A program made the translations under genes and the position numbers. Under the pieces are notes generated by a model. That model was given only the letters and a program-made list of their open reading frames with translations. It was not told the origin of the DNA and searched no databases. Below are positions 1-7,869 of a stretch of 64,000 bases of DNA, in pieces; the stretch's first letter is position 1; every line of letters starts with the position of its first letter. Source of the DNA: Psychrobacter nivimaris (GTDB lineage: Bacteria; Pseudomonadota; Gammaproteobacteria; Pseudomonadales; Moraxellaceae); assembly GCF_009812035.1 (NCBI RefSeq), contig NZ_VZIZ01000014.1:1-64000 (forward strand). Direction: 5' to 3'.

Positions 1-53
1 TGTATCTCAGTTGGTAGATTCTTGTGTCGCAGGTTCGAGTCCTGCCATAACCG
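1..53 (+). tRNA. tRNA-like remnant lacking the anticodon arm (5' end cut by window)
   Basis: A T-arm is clear: GCAGG at 29-33 pairs with CCTGC at 41-45 around a TTCGAGT loop. A D-arm-like segment (TCTCAGTTGGTAGA) lies at 5-18. The last acceptor strand CATAACC (46-52) would pair with a GGTTATG 5' strand whose final TG is the first two bases of the window. Between D-arm and T-arm only about 10 bases remain, so the anticodon stem-loop (about 20 nt) is missing. No CCA follows the acceptor. It cannot be a functional tRNA as read. A tRNA remnant next to an integrase suggests an attachment-site scar; that is inference. Amino-acid identity cannot be assigned. Confidence 0.55.
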
Positions 54-56
54 TAA

Positions 57-87
57 GCCCCGTCATTAATTTGGCGGGGCGTTTTTT
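57..87 (+). terminator. Intrinsic terminator after the tRNA remnant
   Basis: A GC-rich stem (GCCCCGTC at 57-64 with GGCGGGGC at 73-80, one G-T pair) is followed by GTTTTTT. It reads on the plus strand, so it would end transcription from the tRNA remnant, not from the minus-strand integrase. Confidence 0.75.
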
Positions 88-91
88 GTGT

Positions 92-1330
92 CTAGGTTTT
101 GAGTGAGTCTAAATAATCAGCCCATTTTTGCATCATGTCAGCTCGCTCAGAAAGCATTTGGACACGGTTATAAGCACGACCATTTGCATCACGCACGTTA
201 TGCCCTAATTGCAATTCTATCAACTGTTCGGATATTCCCAACTGTTCAACAAGCATGGTTCGAGCAGACGCACGAAAACCATGCGGCATGTGAATACCCT
301 CATAGCCAATGCGGTTCAAAAACTTGTTAAGCTGTTGCTGATGCTCAAATTTATCTTTGCGCCGTGAGTTATAGAACACATAGTCAGTATCGCCTGTTTG
401 CTCTTGTACGGCTCGTAGCAGCTCGATAGCCTGTCTTGGCAATGGCACTATCAAACTGCTCACCATGTCGGTTCTATTGCCTGTTTTGAGCGGATTAAAC
501 GACCATGTAGCATCGTCAAAGTCGATACAATCCCAACGCATCGAGCACATATCACCGTTGCGCTGAAATAGCATTGACTGCAGCTTGATGATGTTTTGAG
601 CGTGGCCGTAAAAGTCCGTCACGCTGTCTATATCGCGCAGCAGTTGACCGAACGCCACTGGCTCAATAATCGCGCTATGATGCTTGGTTTTTGGCTTTGG
701 CAGCATTAAGTCAGCGACCGCAATAGCCGGATTGCTCGCGATATAACCTTGACCAATAGCTAATGCGAATATCTTTTGACAGACACCGCGCACACGTTTA
801 GCTGTTGGTATCGTGTCACGCTCGATATGCTTGATTGCCTTCAATACGTCAGGCGTTCCTATCTTGTCCAGACTCATGCGCCCGATGTGCTCACACGCAT
901 ATTCAATATGCTTGCGCTTTTGCTCGATAGTGCGTTTCTCGAATTGACCTGATGCTATCTGACCTTGCAGCCATTCATGCGCCATCTGAGCGAATGTAGG
1001 CATTGCTGCGGCTTTGTTTGCTAATTGCTCGTAGTAGGTGACTGGATCGACGCCTCTGCTTAACATTGATAGGTTGTCACGGTACATATCACGCGCTTGC
1101 TCAAGTGTGAACACTGGATAAGCACCCAAAGTGAAGTTACGACGTTTGCCATTATCAGGGCTAGTAAAACGATGCCTAAATGTAGTAGTCTTATTATCTC
1201 GAATATAAAGGTTTAATCCCTTATAGCCTTGGATAGCATAAACGTCATCACCGCTGTTATGGTCTTTGATAGCTTGCTTGATTTGTGAGTCGGTTTTAAT
1301 GCCAAGCTCTTTTAATTTGTTGTTAGCCAC
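92..1330 (-). CDS. P4-type tyrosine recombinase/integrase
   Basis: Site-specific recombinase that would integrate or excise a mobile element by strand exchange through a 3'-phosphotyrosine. The 412 residues show an N-terminal arm-binding region of the DUF4102 type (about 1-100), a SAM-like core-binding region (about 110-210) and a catalytic domain. The catalytic residues appear intact: R257 (QRNGDM), H350-x-x-R353 (HGFR), H377 (LGH) and Y387 (AYNRV). The start is GTG at 1330; the nearest upstream ATG is out of frame. No strong ribosome site is seen. The gene points towards the tRNA remnant at 1-53, with its promoter side at 1331-1500. No other element genes lie to the right, so the rest of the element, if present, lies left of the window, or the integrase is a leftover. 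Confidence 0.9.
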   Translation of the reverse strand: MANNKLKELGIKTDSQIKQAIKDHNSGDDVYAIQGYKGLNLYIRDNKTTTFRHRFTSPDNGKRRNFTLGAYPVFTLEQARDMYRDNLSMLSRGVDPVTYYEQLANKAAAMPTFAQMAHEWLQGQIASGQFEKRTIEQKRKHIEYACEHIGRMSLDKIGTPDVLKAIKHIERDTIPTAKRVRGVCQKIFALAIGQGYIASNPAIAVADLMLPKPKTKHHSAIIEPVAFGQLLRDIDSVTDFYGHAQNIIKLQSMLFQRNGDMCSMRWDCIDFDDATWSFNPLKTGNRTDMVSSLIVPLPRQAIELLRAVQEQTGDTDYVFYNSRRKDKFEHQQQLNKFLNRIGYEGIHMPHGFRASARTMLVEQLGISEQLIELQLGHNVRDANGRAYNRVQMLSERADMMQKWADYLDSLKT

Positions 1331-1351
1331 TTGATTACCAGTTGATTACCA
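1331..1351. repeat. Two adjacent 10-bp direct repeats upstream of the integrase
   Basis: TTGATTACCA occurs at 1331-1340 and again at 1342-1351, directly abutting the integrase start. The position fits an integrase arm-type or autoregulatory site, but that is inference. Confidence 0.5.
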
Positions 1352-1429
1352 TTTAAGTTTTGCAACTTTGCTATACTTTTACCAACTTTTCAAGCATTAA
1401 AACAAGCCATGGCAAATAACAGCCTGAAA

Positions 1430-1463
1430 TATAAGGTTATAAAAGTTTATAAAGGTTATTAAT
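1430..1463. repeat. Three imperfect AAGGTTATAA-like direct repeats
   Basis: Successive units of about 11 bp (ATAAGGTTATA, AAAGTTTATA, AAAGGTTATTA) lie about 100 bp upstream of the integrase. They resemble iterated protein-binding sites such as integrase arm or excisionase sites. Function unproven. Confidence 0.35.
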
Positions 1464-1550
1464 AAATGCTGACTGATGGAGTCGCTTTTTTTTGCCTAAA
1501 ATTTGATAATTATATTTATAAAGTACAAAAAATCTATTTGTGATGTATTA

Positions 1551-1578
1551 AGCCCTTCATTGTAAAGGGCTTTTTTTT
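1551..1578 (+). terminator. Orphan plus-strand intrinsic terminator
   Basis: The stem AGCCCTT (1551-1557) / AAGGGCT (1565-1571) is followed by eight T. No plus-strand gene ends upstream: the integrase is on the minus strand. It probably once served a gene now displaced, or shields lemA from read-through. Confidence 0.7.
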
Positions 1579-1738
1579 GGTCAAAATTTTGTCTGATGGT
1601 TATCTATTTGCTTATGGAGTTTCCAATTTAATTTCCTGTTCGATTTCCTTTGTAGTTCCGAGGTTTTATTGATTAATATGAGTTAAAATACAATGTATTA
1701 ACTTTTTATTAACATTCTAGACACCTTGGAGTTTGATT

Positions 1739-2335
1739 ATGAAGATGTTTGTTTGGCTATTCATTGCATTTGTGGTGTTGGTAGTTGTGTTTGGGGTATC
1801 CGTTTTTAATAGATTGGTACGCGCACGTAACCAAGCAAAGAACGGCTTTGCTCAGATAGATGTGCAATTAAAGCGTCGTCATGATCTGATTCCAAACTTG
1901 GTCGAAACCGCCAAGCGTTATTTGAGTCATGAAGAAGAAACACTCACTCGCGTCATTAGCGCGCGTAATCATGCTCAAGATCTACAAGACTCTAATAAGC
2001 ATCAGCCAGACTCGCTAGAGCACATGGCACTATTTGCAAAAGCAGAAGGTATGTTGTCTAAGGCGTTGAGTCAATTCTCCGCTGTCGTCGAAGCCTACCC
2101 AGAGCTAAAAGCCGATAGTATGATCAAGGAACTCATGGACGAACTAACCAATACGGAAAATCGCATCGGATTTGCGCGTCAGCATTATAATGACAGCGTG
2201 ATGTTTTATAATAATGATCGCGAAGTATTCCCGAATAACCTCGTTAGTACGACTTTTGGCTTTCGTCCACTCAGTCCGTTGGTATTTGAAGACAGAGAAG
2301 CGATTGCTCAGGCACCGATTGTCAATATGGGCTAA
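1739..2335 (+). CDS. lemA: LemA family membrane-anchored protein
   Basis: LemA proteins are small, with an N-terminal membrane anchor and an extracytoplasmic helical domain; the molecular role is not settled. Here a hydrophobic helix (about residues 2-24) is followed by the typical LemA stretch with RLVRARNQAKNGFAQIDVQL, LKRRHDLIPNLVET and a later ENRIGFARQHYN motif. The ATG at 1739 is preferred over the TTG at 1733 because GGAG at 1728-1731 sits 7 nt upstream. The product is 198 residues, normal for the family. The M48 metalloprotease gene follows after 40 nt, a common genomic pairing (LemA with HtpX/M48 peptidases), which suggests a shared envelope-quality role. That role is inferred. Confidence 0.9.
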   Translation: MKMFVWLFIAFVVLVVVFGVSVFNRLVRARNQAKNGFAQIDVQLKRRHDLIPNLVETAKRYLSHEEETLTRVISARNHAQDLQDSNKHQPDSLEHMALFAKAEGMLSKALSQFSAVVEAYPELKADSMIKELMDELTNTENRIGFARQHYNDSVMFYNNDREVFPNNLVSTTFGFRPLSPLVFEDREAIAQAPIVNMG

Positions 2336-2375
2336 GGTTGAGATAATTTTGGCGAACTCTAGGCAGCCTAATCAG

Positions 2376-5321
2376 ATGGATTTTTTTGGTGAACAGCGGA
2401 TACGTACGCGGCGCAGTCTATTACTTTATGGACTGTTTTTCCTGATTGTACTTGCTCATATGGCTGTAGGACTGGCTCTCATGTCTATACTGCTGACAGT
2501 ATTTACAGGCGGCATATATCATTGGGTATTGGTTCTGGTCATTGTCTTGACGTTAGGCAGTTTCGTTGGTGGTAGTTTTTTAGAGTATCGACGCCTGCGA
2601 ACAGGTGGTCGCGCTATTGCTCAGCGAGTAGGAGCGGTTAGGCTGTTCATTGATAAAAGTCAAGAAGCATGGGAGCACAGTCAAGGAGTCGCTCATCAAC
2701 ACGAAGCTGAAGAAAAGGTTCGCTATAGTTCACGTCATATAGCAGTACGTGATGAGCGCGATTTTCCGCCCGTTTATCGTCGCTACTATGAAATCGCTCA
2801 ACAACTGGCCATTGCGGCAGGTTTGCAAACCCCTATTTTGTATGTGTTACCTGACGAGCAGGGTATCAATGGTTTTGTCGCTGGTCGCCATAGCCAAGAT
2901 ATGGTACTTGTCGTTACACAAGGTGCGCTAGATAAACTGTCTGATGAGGCGCTATACGGACTCATCGGTCATGAATATGGTCATATATTGCACGGCGATG
3001 CTACGTTCAATTTACAGCTGATGGTGGTATTGGCAGGCTTGCAGATACTATACGACTGGAGTGACCCAATATCCAATCACATCTCTAATAGCCTCTCTAA
3101 TTATAGTCACTTTGATAGCGATAGTATTTCCCAAAAGTCTCTATCACAGAGACAGGTTGATATGCTAGCGCGTAACACAGAAGCGCAAACGGCCAATTTC
3201 ACCACGCATAGTGAATGGGTCGCCTACTGGCAGCAGCAATCACAACAACAGCAGTCCTCAGCCAAGCGTCAGTCTAAATGGGTACAAACGCCACCTATAA
3301 TAGATCGTCAAGCCCCGCGTAGTGTCTGGACATTGCTACTGCATGGTTTAAGCTTCTCTAGCATGGCAAGCGCGCAGTTGATTAAGCACAGTTTTAATCG
3401 TGAGCGTGAGCTACTTGCTGATGCCACTAGTGTTCAATTGACACGTACGCCTGCGATTATCGAAACCTTAAAAGCCATTCATCAAGACTCGATCGGCTCG
3501 CGTTTGTCTGGCATCGCCGATATCAATGGACTCAGTCATTTTTTCTTTGCTAGTAGTGGGGCAGACTTGGGTGATGTGTCATGGTTTGCCACCCATCCAA
3601 GCTTGACTGAGCGTATGAGCGCTATTAATGCGGATGCTTATCATCAGTTTGCGGTACAAATCGCCAAAGAAAAGCGAATAAATCAGCAAAAGGTTAAAGA
3701 AATATATAGGCAACGCCGCTTAGGTGATTGGGGAGCAATAAAAGAAAATAGCCTAAGTGAAGATTTCCCAGAAAAAAACTTGCAGCAGTCGGCGTTACTT
3801 GGATCTCAAACAGCTGCAACGATTAATACAGGTGACACTAAACAGCCAAATGATAGAAAAGTTCTTGCTGAATCTATAAGCGACAGTCGTAATAAAGATA
3901 GTGGCGAATCAGAAGGTGATGATGGTTTAGAGTTTACCGTAGAAGCTGATGTGGTAATTGAGGGGCGGCTTCAAGTACAGTCCGAAGATGTTAGTACTCA
4001 TCAGCTATTAAAACCGTGGCAGTCCAAACCTGACGCTGACCTACCAGAAAACACATTAATTGGGTTTAATGATATTAAAAAGGTATCGCTACCTCAGTAC
4101 ATACTAAACCATAGTCATCATCCTCTAGGTGCGCTAGCATTAATCGAAGCTGTCTTGCTTTGTCATCAGCATCAACCAATATCAACGACTGCCACTTATA
4201 GTTTGAATGATATTTGGAATGATGACTTCTCTAGTGCAACTGACTCGACTTCCCATGAGAAAATATTACCGCATAGGATAGATACTAAGCTGATGACAGT
4301 AGTAGCCAGTTTGGACAGGCGTTTAGACAGCGCTTTGATTGAACTCGCCTTAAACCAATTGCGTCAACAGGATTTATCTGAACTATGTATCGAAAATCTA
4401 AAGCTCAAAAGTAAAGACGATCATAGTCACGACAGTCATCAGTACTATAAAAAACAAGAGAAATGCCGTACGATGTTGTTGCGTTATCAGCAGGGCATAT
4501 TTAAGTTATTTAACCAACAGCTGACATCTGACTTAACCAAAAGCTTAGCTTCTGATTCGTCAGATCAAAATATATCTAGTGATAACTCCAATGCTATGGC
4601 TCTGAATAATTCGTTAGCTTTAGCACATCAAAAATCGCCAATATTATCATTATGGCAAGCGTTACATTTGCAGCAGTTGCTACCGATATTGTCTAAAGTT
4701 TTACAAGATACAGACGCGCAGTCTCTATGGCCGCAAATACTGAAGACTGGTATGGAAGACGTAAGGGCGCAACTAGATCCTTCAAGTCAGGTGTTTACAG
4801 GACTTAATAAATCAGACGTGTCAATTGCTGTCTTATTGGCTTATCGACTATCAAAAGATGCCAAAGGCCAGATGATCTCAATGCATGACCGATCGCTATT
4901 GAGTGAAGGTAACGACAGTGTGGCGCATTATATTGTAGATTTGAGACGGCATGCGCGCTTGATTGATATTGATCTCGTGACAGTAAGCGATGTTAATTTG
5001 CAGTGGCTATTATTGACCGCACAGCGTTTGAATAGCATTCAGTTATTGGCGATTGTTTCTGCGGTTCCTGTATCTGCCAATCACTATCTCAAGCGCTTGG
5101 TAGGTGATCAGAATGCTGATAATTATCGAGAGAAGCAACAGGATGGTAGCCAAATAGATTATAATGAAAGCGAGATGAACCAGCCGACTCATAATGAGTA
5201 TCGCCAATGGTTAAGTACGTTGCATACGGTGATGTTACACGATACGATAATCAGCCAAGATGAATACGATTGTTTGCTGGCAATGTCAGAGCATTGGCTA
5301 GGCATTCGACAGCTGTTTTGA
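2376..5321 (+). CDS. M48 family membrane metallopeptidase with ~500-residue C-terminal extension
   Basis: Predicted zinc endopeptidase of the Ste24/HtpX class acting at the inner membrane. With the ATG at 2376 the product is 981 residues. Two hydrophobic segments lie near residues 15-70. The zinc site is intact: HEYGH at about 199-203 and the third ligand Glu at about 345 in NRERELLADA. After about residue 440 comes a low-complexity acidic linker and then about 400 residues of helical sequence I cannot assign to a family; most M48 proteins are 250-450 residues. The ribosome site before 2376 is weak (AGGCAG). A TTG at 2349, closer to AAGG and GAG, is an alternative. It probably forms an operon with lemA upstream; the next gene starts 113 nt downstream. 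Confidence 0.85.
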   Translation: MDFFGEQRIRTRRSLLLYGLFFLIVLAHMAVGLALMSILLTVFTGGIYHWVLVLVIVLTLGSFVGGSFLEYRRLRTGGRAIAQRVGAVRLFIDKSQEAWEHSQGVAHQHEAEEKVRYSSRHIAVRDERDFPPVYRRYYEIAQQLAIAAGLQTPILYVLPDEQGINGFVAGRHSQDMVLVVTQGALDKLSDEALYGLIGHEYGHILHGDATFNLQLMVVLAGLQILYDWSDPISNHISNSLSNYSHFDSDSISQKSLSQRQVDMLARNTEAQTANFTTHSEWVAYWQQQSQQQQSSAKRQSKWVQTPPIIDRQAPRSVWTLLLHGLSFSSMASAQLIKHSFNRERELLADATSVQLTRTPAIIETLKAIHQDSIGSRLSGIADINGLSHFFFASSGADLGDVSWFATHPSLTERMSAINADAYHQFAVQIAKEKRINQQKVKEIYRQRRLGDWGAIKENSLSEDFPEKNLQQSALLGSQTAATINTGDTKQPNDRKVLAESISDSRNKDSGESEGDDGLEFTVEADVVIEGRLQVQSEDVSTHQLLKPWQSKPDADLPENTLIGFNDIKKVSLPQYILNHSHHPLGALALIEAVLLCHQHQPISTTATYSLNDIWNDDFSSATDSTSHEKILPHRIDTKLMTVVASLDRRLDSALIELALNQLRQQDLSELCIENLKLKSKDDHSHDSHQYYKKQEKCRTMLLRYQQGIFKLFNQQLTSDLTKSLASDSSDQNISSDNSNAMALNNSLALAHQKSPILSLWQALHLQQLLPILSKVLQDTDAQSLWPQILKTGMEDVRAQLDPSSQVFTGLNKSDVSIAVLLAYRLSKDAKGQMISMHDRSLLSEGNDSVAHYIVDLRRHARLIDIDLVTVSDVNLQWLLLTAQRLNSIQLLAIVSAVPVSANHYLKRLVGDQNADNYREKQQDGSQIDYNESEMNQPTHNEYRQWLSTLHTVMLHDTIISQDEYDCLLAMSEHWLGIRQLF

Positions 5322-5434
5322 TGGGTATTTATTCAGTACTTAATTGATAGTATGACGAATGCTTAATAAAAGCTGCCAAAACCATAAAAACATCTATAAA
5401 TGATATAAAAAAATGAGTAGGATAGTAGAGTCGA

Positions 5435-6346
5435 ATGAGTGATACCCAAGACCCGCTAATTGTATTACAGCGCCGTGTGCAGCAACGCCAAATTCTAGCG
5501 ATGATGTGTATCAATCAGTGGGTACAGCCTGAGTCAGAAACCATCAATATGGCTGATATTGCGACAGCTTCGGTGAAGCCATCAAATACTGACTCTGCTG
5601 ATATTGAGTCTAACAACAACGAAGTAGTGAGCGCTAAAGCTGTAAACGCAGTTGATCAGCCGGCTGATGGTTATGATATCAATGACTATAATGCTAACGG
5701 CTATGTTACCGATGAGTATGATCCTGATTTGCAAGCTACCACTGAACAGACGGCTAGCGAGCAAAGCCCTGTTACCTATAGTTTTGATTCTGTTGATTCA
5801 AATACGGTCAGTTCAGATGCTGCTGAGTCTAACTATTATGACATCCCAAGTACTGCATCGAACCAAACTGCTGTAACCTCTACGAATGCACCTATTGAGC
5901 AACCTCAATTTGCGCAGAATAATTTTCCGCAAAGTAGTTTTCCACAGAGTGCTAGTGATGACAGCATAAATGATGATAGCTTAAAAAAAGTAGCACCATT
6001 TGACTTGCAAGGTGGCCGCTATGGTGACTGGGTAATAGTGGTTGATATCAAAGCGCTAAATAGTGACAGTCAGAAACTATGGCAAAACATCATTCAAGCG
6101 CTATCAATCACTTGCGAGACAACATCATTCCCGATTTGCGACGGTATGGATACTGCTGAGCTTGCCAATGCCAGTCTTGCAGGATATATCTTTCGAATTG
6201 GCCGGAGTGAAGAGATACAAGTTGCTGCACTGACAGCGCTGCCTAACGGCCTCCAACATCCCAATCTGACCACTGTGCCGACATTAGAAGCAATGCTCGC
6301 AGACAGTGATGCTAAACGTCAGTTGTGGGAGCAGATATCTCATTGA
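5435..6346 (+). CDS. Unknown acidic, low-complexity protein
   Basis: Product not recognised. It has 303 residues. The first 30 (MSDTQDPLIVLQRRVQQRQI onward) look helical. Residues about 40-185 are rich in Asp, Asn, Ser, Thr and Gln, which suggests disorder. A compact C-terminal part (about 190-303) begins with FDLQGGRYGDWVIVVDIKAL and contains the strand-like GYIFRIGR. No signal peptide or membrane helix is evident, so it is probably cytoplasmic. AGGA stands about 14 nt before the ATG. It lies 113 nt after the M48 gene in the same direction and 92 nt before serC, so it may be co-transcribed with either. Confidence 0.7.
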   Translation: MSDTQDPLIVLQRRVQQRQILAMMCINQWVQPESETINMADIATASVKPSNTDSADIESNNNEVVSAKAVNAVDQPADGYDINDYNANGYVTDEYDPDLQATTEQTASEQSPVTYSFDSVDSNTVSSDAAESNYYDIPSTASNQTAVTSTNAPIEQPQFAQNNFPQSSFPQSASDDSINDDSLKKVAPFDLQGGRYGDWVIVVDIKALNSDSQKLWQNIIQALSITCETTSFPICDGMDTAELANASLAGYIFRIGRSEEIQVAALTALPNGLQHPNLTTVPTLEAMLADSDAKRQLWEQISH

Positions 6347-6438
6347 GTTGTATAAAAACTAACATCGATACCATTGCCTTTATCAACAAACTGAAATAAA
6401 AAACATCCTTTTATTTCATCATACCTAGGACTGTGATT

Positions 6439-7566
6439 ATGCCTACAACCCCAACGTCTACAGCAACTGCCACACCGCATCGCCTGCCAAATTTTTGTGC
6501 TGGTCCTGCTACTATGCCAACAGCCGTATTAGAGCGCGCGCAGAGCGAACTGCTTGATTGGCAAGGTCGCGGCCTGTCGGTCATGGAAGTCAGCCATCGT
6601 AGTAAAGAGTATATGGCCATTACTGACAAGGCGGAAGCTAAGCTACGCACGCTTATGGAAATACCAGATAACTATAAAGTGCTGTTTTTGCAAGGTGGCG
6701 CAAGTTTGCAGTTTTCTGCTATTCCATTGAATCTGTTGAATGGTGGACGCGGTGACTATTTGACGACAGGCGCATGGTCAGGTAAAGCGATCAAAGAAGC
6801 CAAACGCTATGAAGCGTTGGGTTTGGGCGAGATTAACTTAGTCGCAACTGGCAAAGAGAATAACTTTACTGACGTACCAGCGCAAAGTGATTGGAATATC
6901 AGTGAAGACGCCGCTTATTTTCATTATTGTGCCAATGAAACAATTCATGGCCTACAGATATTTGAGCCACCACAAGTAGATGCGCCAATCATTGCTGATA
7001 TGTCATCTTGTATCTTGTCACAGCCGATAGACGTGTCTAAATTTGGCATGATCTACGCTGGCGCACAGAAAAACATCGGTCCTGCAGGTCTAGTCATTGT
7101 CATTATCCGTGACGATTTGATGGGGCAAGCAAGTGAATGGTGTCCTATGCTGTTGAACTATGAGCATCAAGCTGACAAAGAGTCTATGTCTAACACGCCA
7201 GCGACGTATTCTTGGTACTTAGCAGGGCTGGTGTTTGATTGGTTGGAAGAGCAGGGAGGTGTAGCTGCTATCGGTAAAATCAATCAGCAAAAAGCTGACT
7301 TACTTTATAAGACAATCGATGAGAGCAGTTTTTATAATAATCCAGTAGATTCTAAGTATCGTTCTATCATGAACGTGCCATTTACTTTAGCAGACAGCAG
7401 CCTTGATAAAGTATTCTTAGAAGAGTCAGAAAAAGCTGGCTTGTTAAATCTAAAAGGTCATCGTGACGTAGGCGGTATGCGAGCCAGCATCTACAATGCC
7501 GTACCAATTGAGTGGGTACAGCAGCTGGTTGACTTTATGATTGCGTTCGAAAAAAAGCACGCGTAA
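6439..7566 (+). CDS. serC: Phosphoserine aminotransferase
   Basis: Converts 3-phosphohydroxypyruvate plus glutamate to phosphoserine and 2-oxoglutarate in serine synthesis, and acts on the matching step of pyridoxal phosphate synthesis. The product is 375 residues, slightly longer than the usual ~360. The class-V aminotransferase fold is clear: NFCAGPATMP at the N-terminus, LQGGASLQFSAIP, and the PLP lysine in AGAQKNIGPAG at about K211. The ATG at 6439 has AGGA 8 nt upstream; the GTG at 6433 is less likely. A strong bidirectional terminator follows at 7616-7652, so the unit ends here. Confidence 0.95.
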   Translation: MPTTPTSTATATPHRLPNFCAGPATMPTAVLERAQSELLDWQGRGLSVMEVSHRSKEYMAITDKAEAKLRTLMEIPDNYKVLFLQGGASLQFSAIPLNLLNGGRGDYLTTGAWSGKAIKEAKRYEALGLGEINLVATGKENNFTDVPAQSDWNISEDAAYFHYCANETIHGLQIFEPPQVDAPIIADMSSCILSQPIDVSKFGMIYAGAQKNIGPAGLVIVIIRDDLMGQASEWCPMLLNYEHQADKESMSNTPATYSWYLAGLVFDWLEEQGGVAAIGKINQQKADLLYKTIDESSFYNNPVDSKYRSIMNVPFTLADSSLDKVFLEESEKAGLLNLKGHRDVGGMRASIYNAVPIEWVQQLVDFMIAFEKKHA

Positions 7567-7615
7567 GCGAAATAGTAACTGCTAGCGTATAGAGTCTTCA
7601 TATATAAACTCATAT

Positions 7616-7652
7616 CGAAAAAGGCGCAACTAGTCATGGTTGCGCCTTTTTA
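7616..7652 (+). terminator. Intrinsic terminator after serC
   Basis: A perfect 10-bp stem, AAGGCGCAAC (7621-7630) / GTTGCGCCTT (7639-7648), has an A-run before it and a T-run after it. Confidence 0.9.
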
Positions 7653-7693
7653 TATGTATAAACAGACAGTTTGGTCATATTAGCGCGTAGTAA

Positions 7694-7758
7694 TAATGGT
7701 TTGTCGTGGATATCGCTGAATGCTATCACCATTAAGTCATATCCATGGCAAACCATTA
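7694..7758. repeat. Long inverted repeat, 20-bp arms
   Basis: The left arm TAATGGTTTGTCGTGGATAT (7694-7713) pairs with the right arm ATATCCATGGCAAACCATTA (7739-7758). As RNA all 20 positions pair, two as G-U. The loop is 25 nt. No T-run follows, so it is not a normal terminator. It lies between serC and the yejA-like gene. Confidence 0.7.
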
Positions 7759-7773
7759 GGTTAAAAAACCTAA
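7756..7773. repeat. Short inverted repeat abutting the long one
   Basis: TTAGGTT (7756-7762) and AACCTAA (7767-7773) flank AAAA and overlap the right arm of the longer inverted repeat by three bases. It may be an operator or structured leader for the transporter gene downstream. Confidence 0.4.
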
Positions 7774-7869
7774 GTTTGTTATGATAAAATTTTGCTATAA
7801 CGCTATTTTGCTGTCAGGCTTTACGTTTTGATATTTATATTGGTTAGCATAGAGGTTTATTATAACGTC

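Noticed and set aside
1470-1494. Second terminator (GACT...AGTC then T-run) upstream of lemA
   Set aside because: The stem is only four base pairs and AT/GC-poor; the T-run alone is not convincing.
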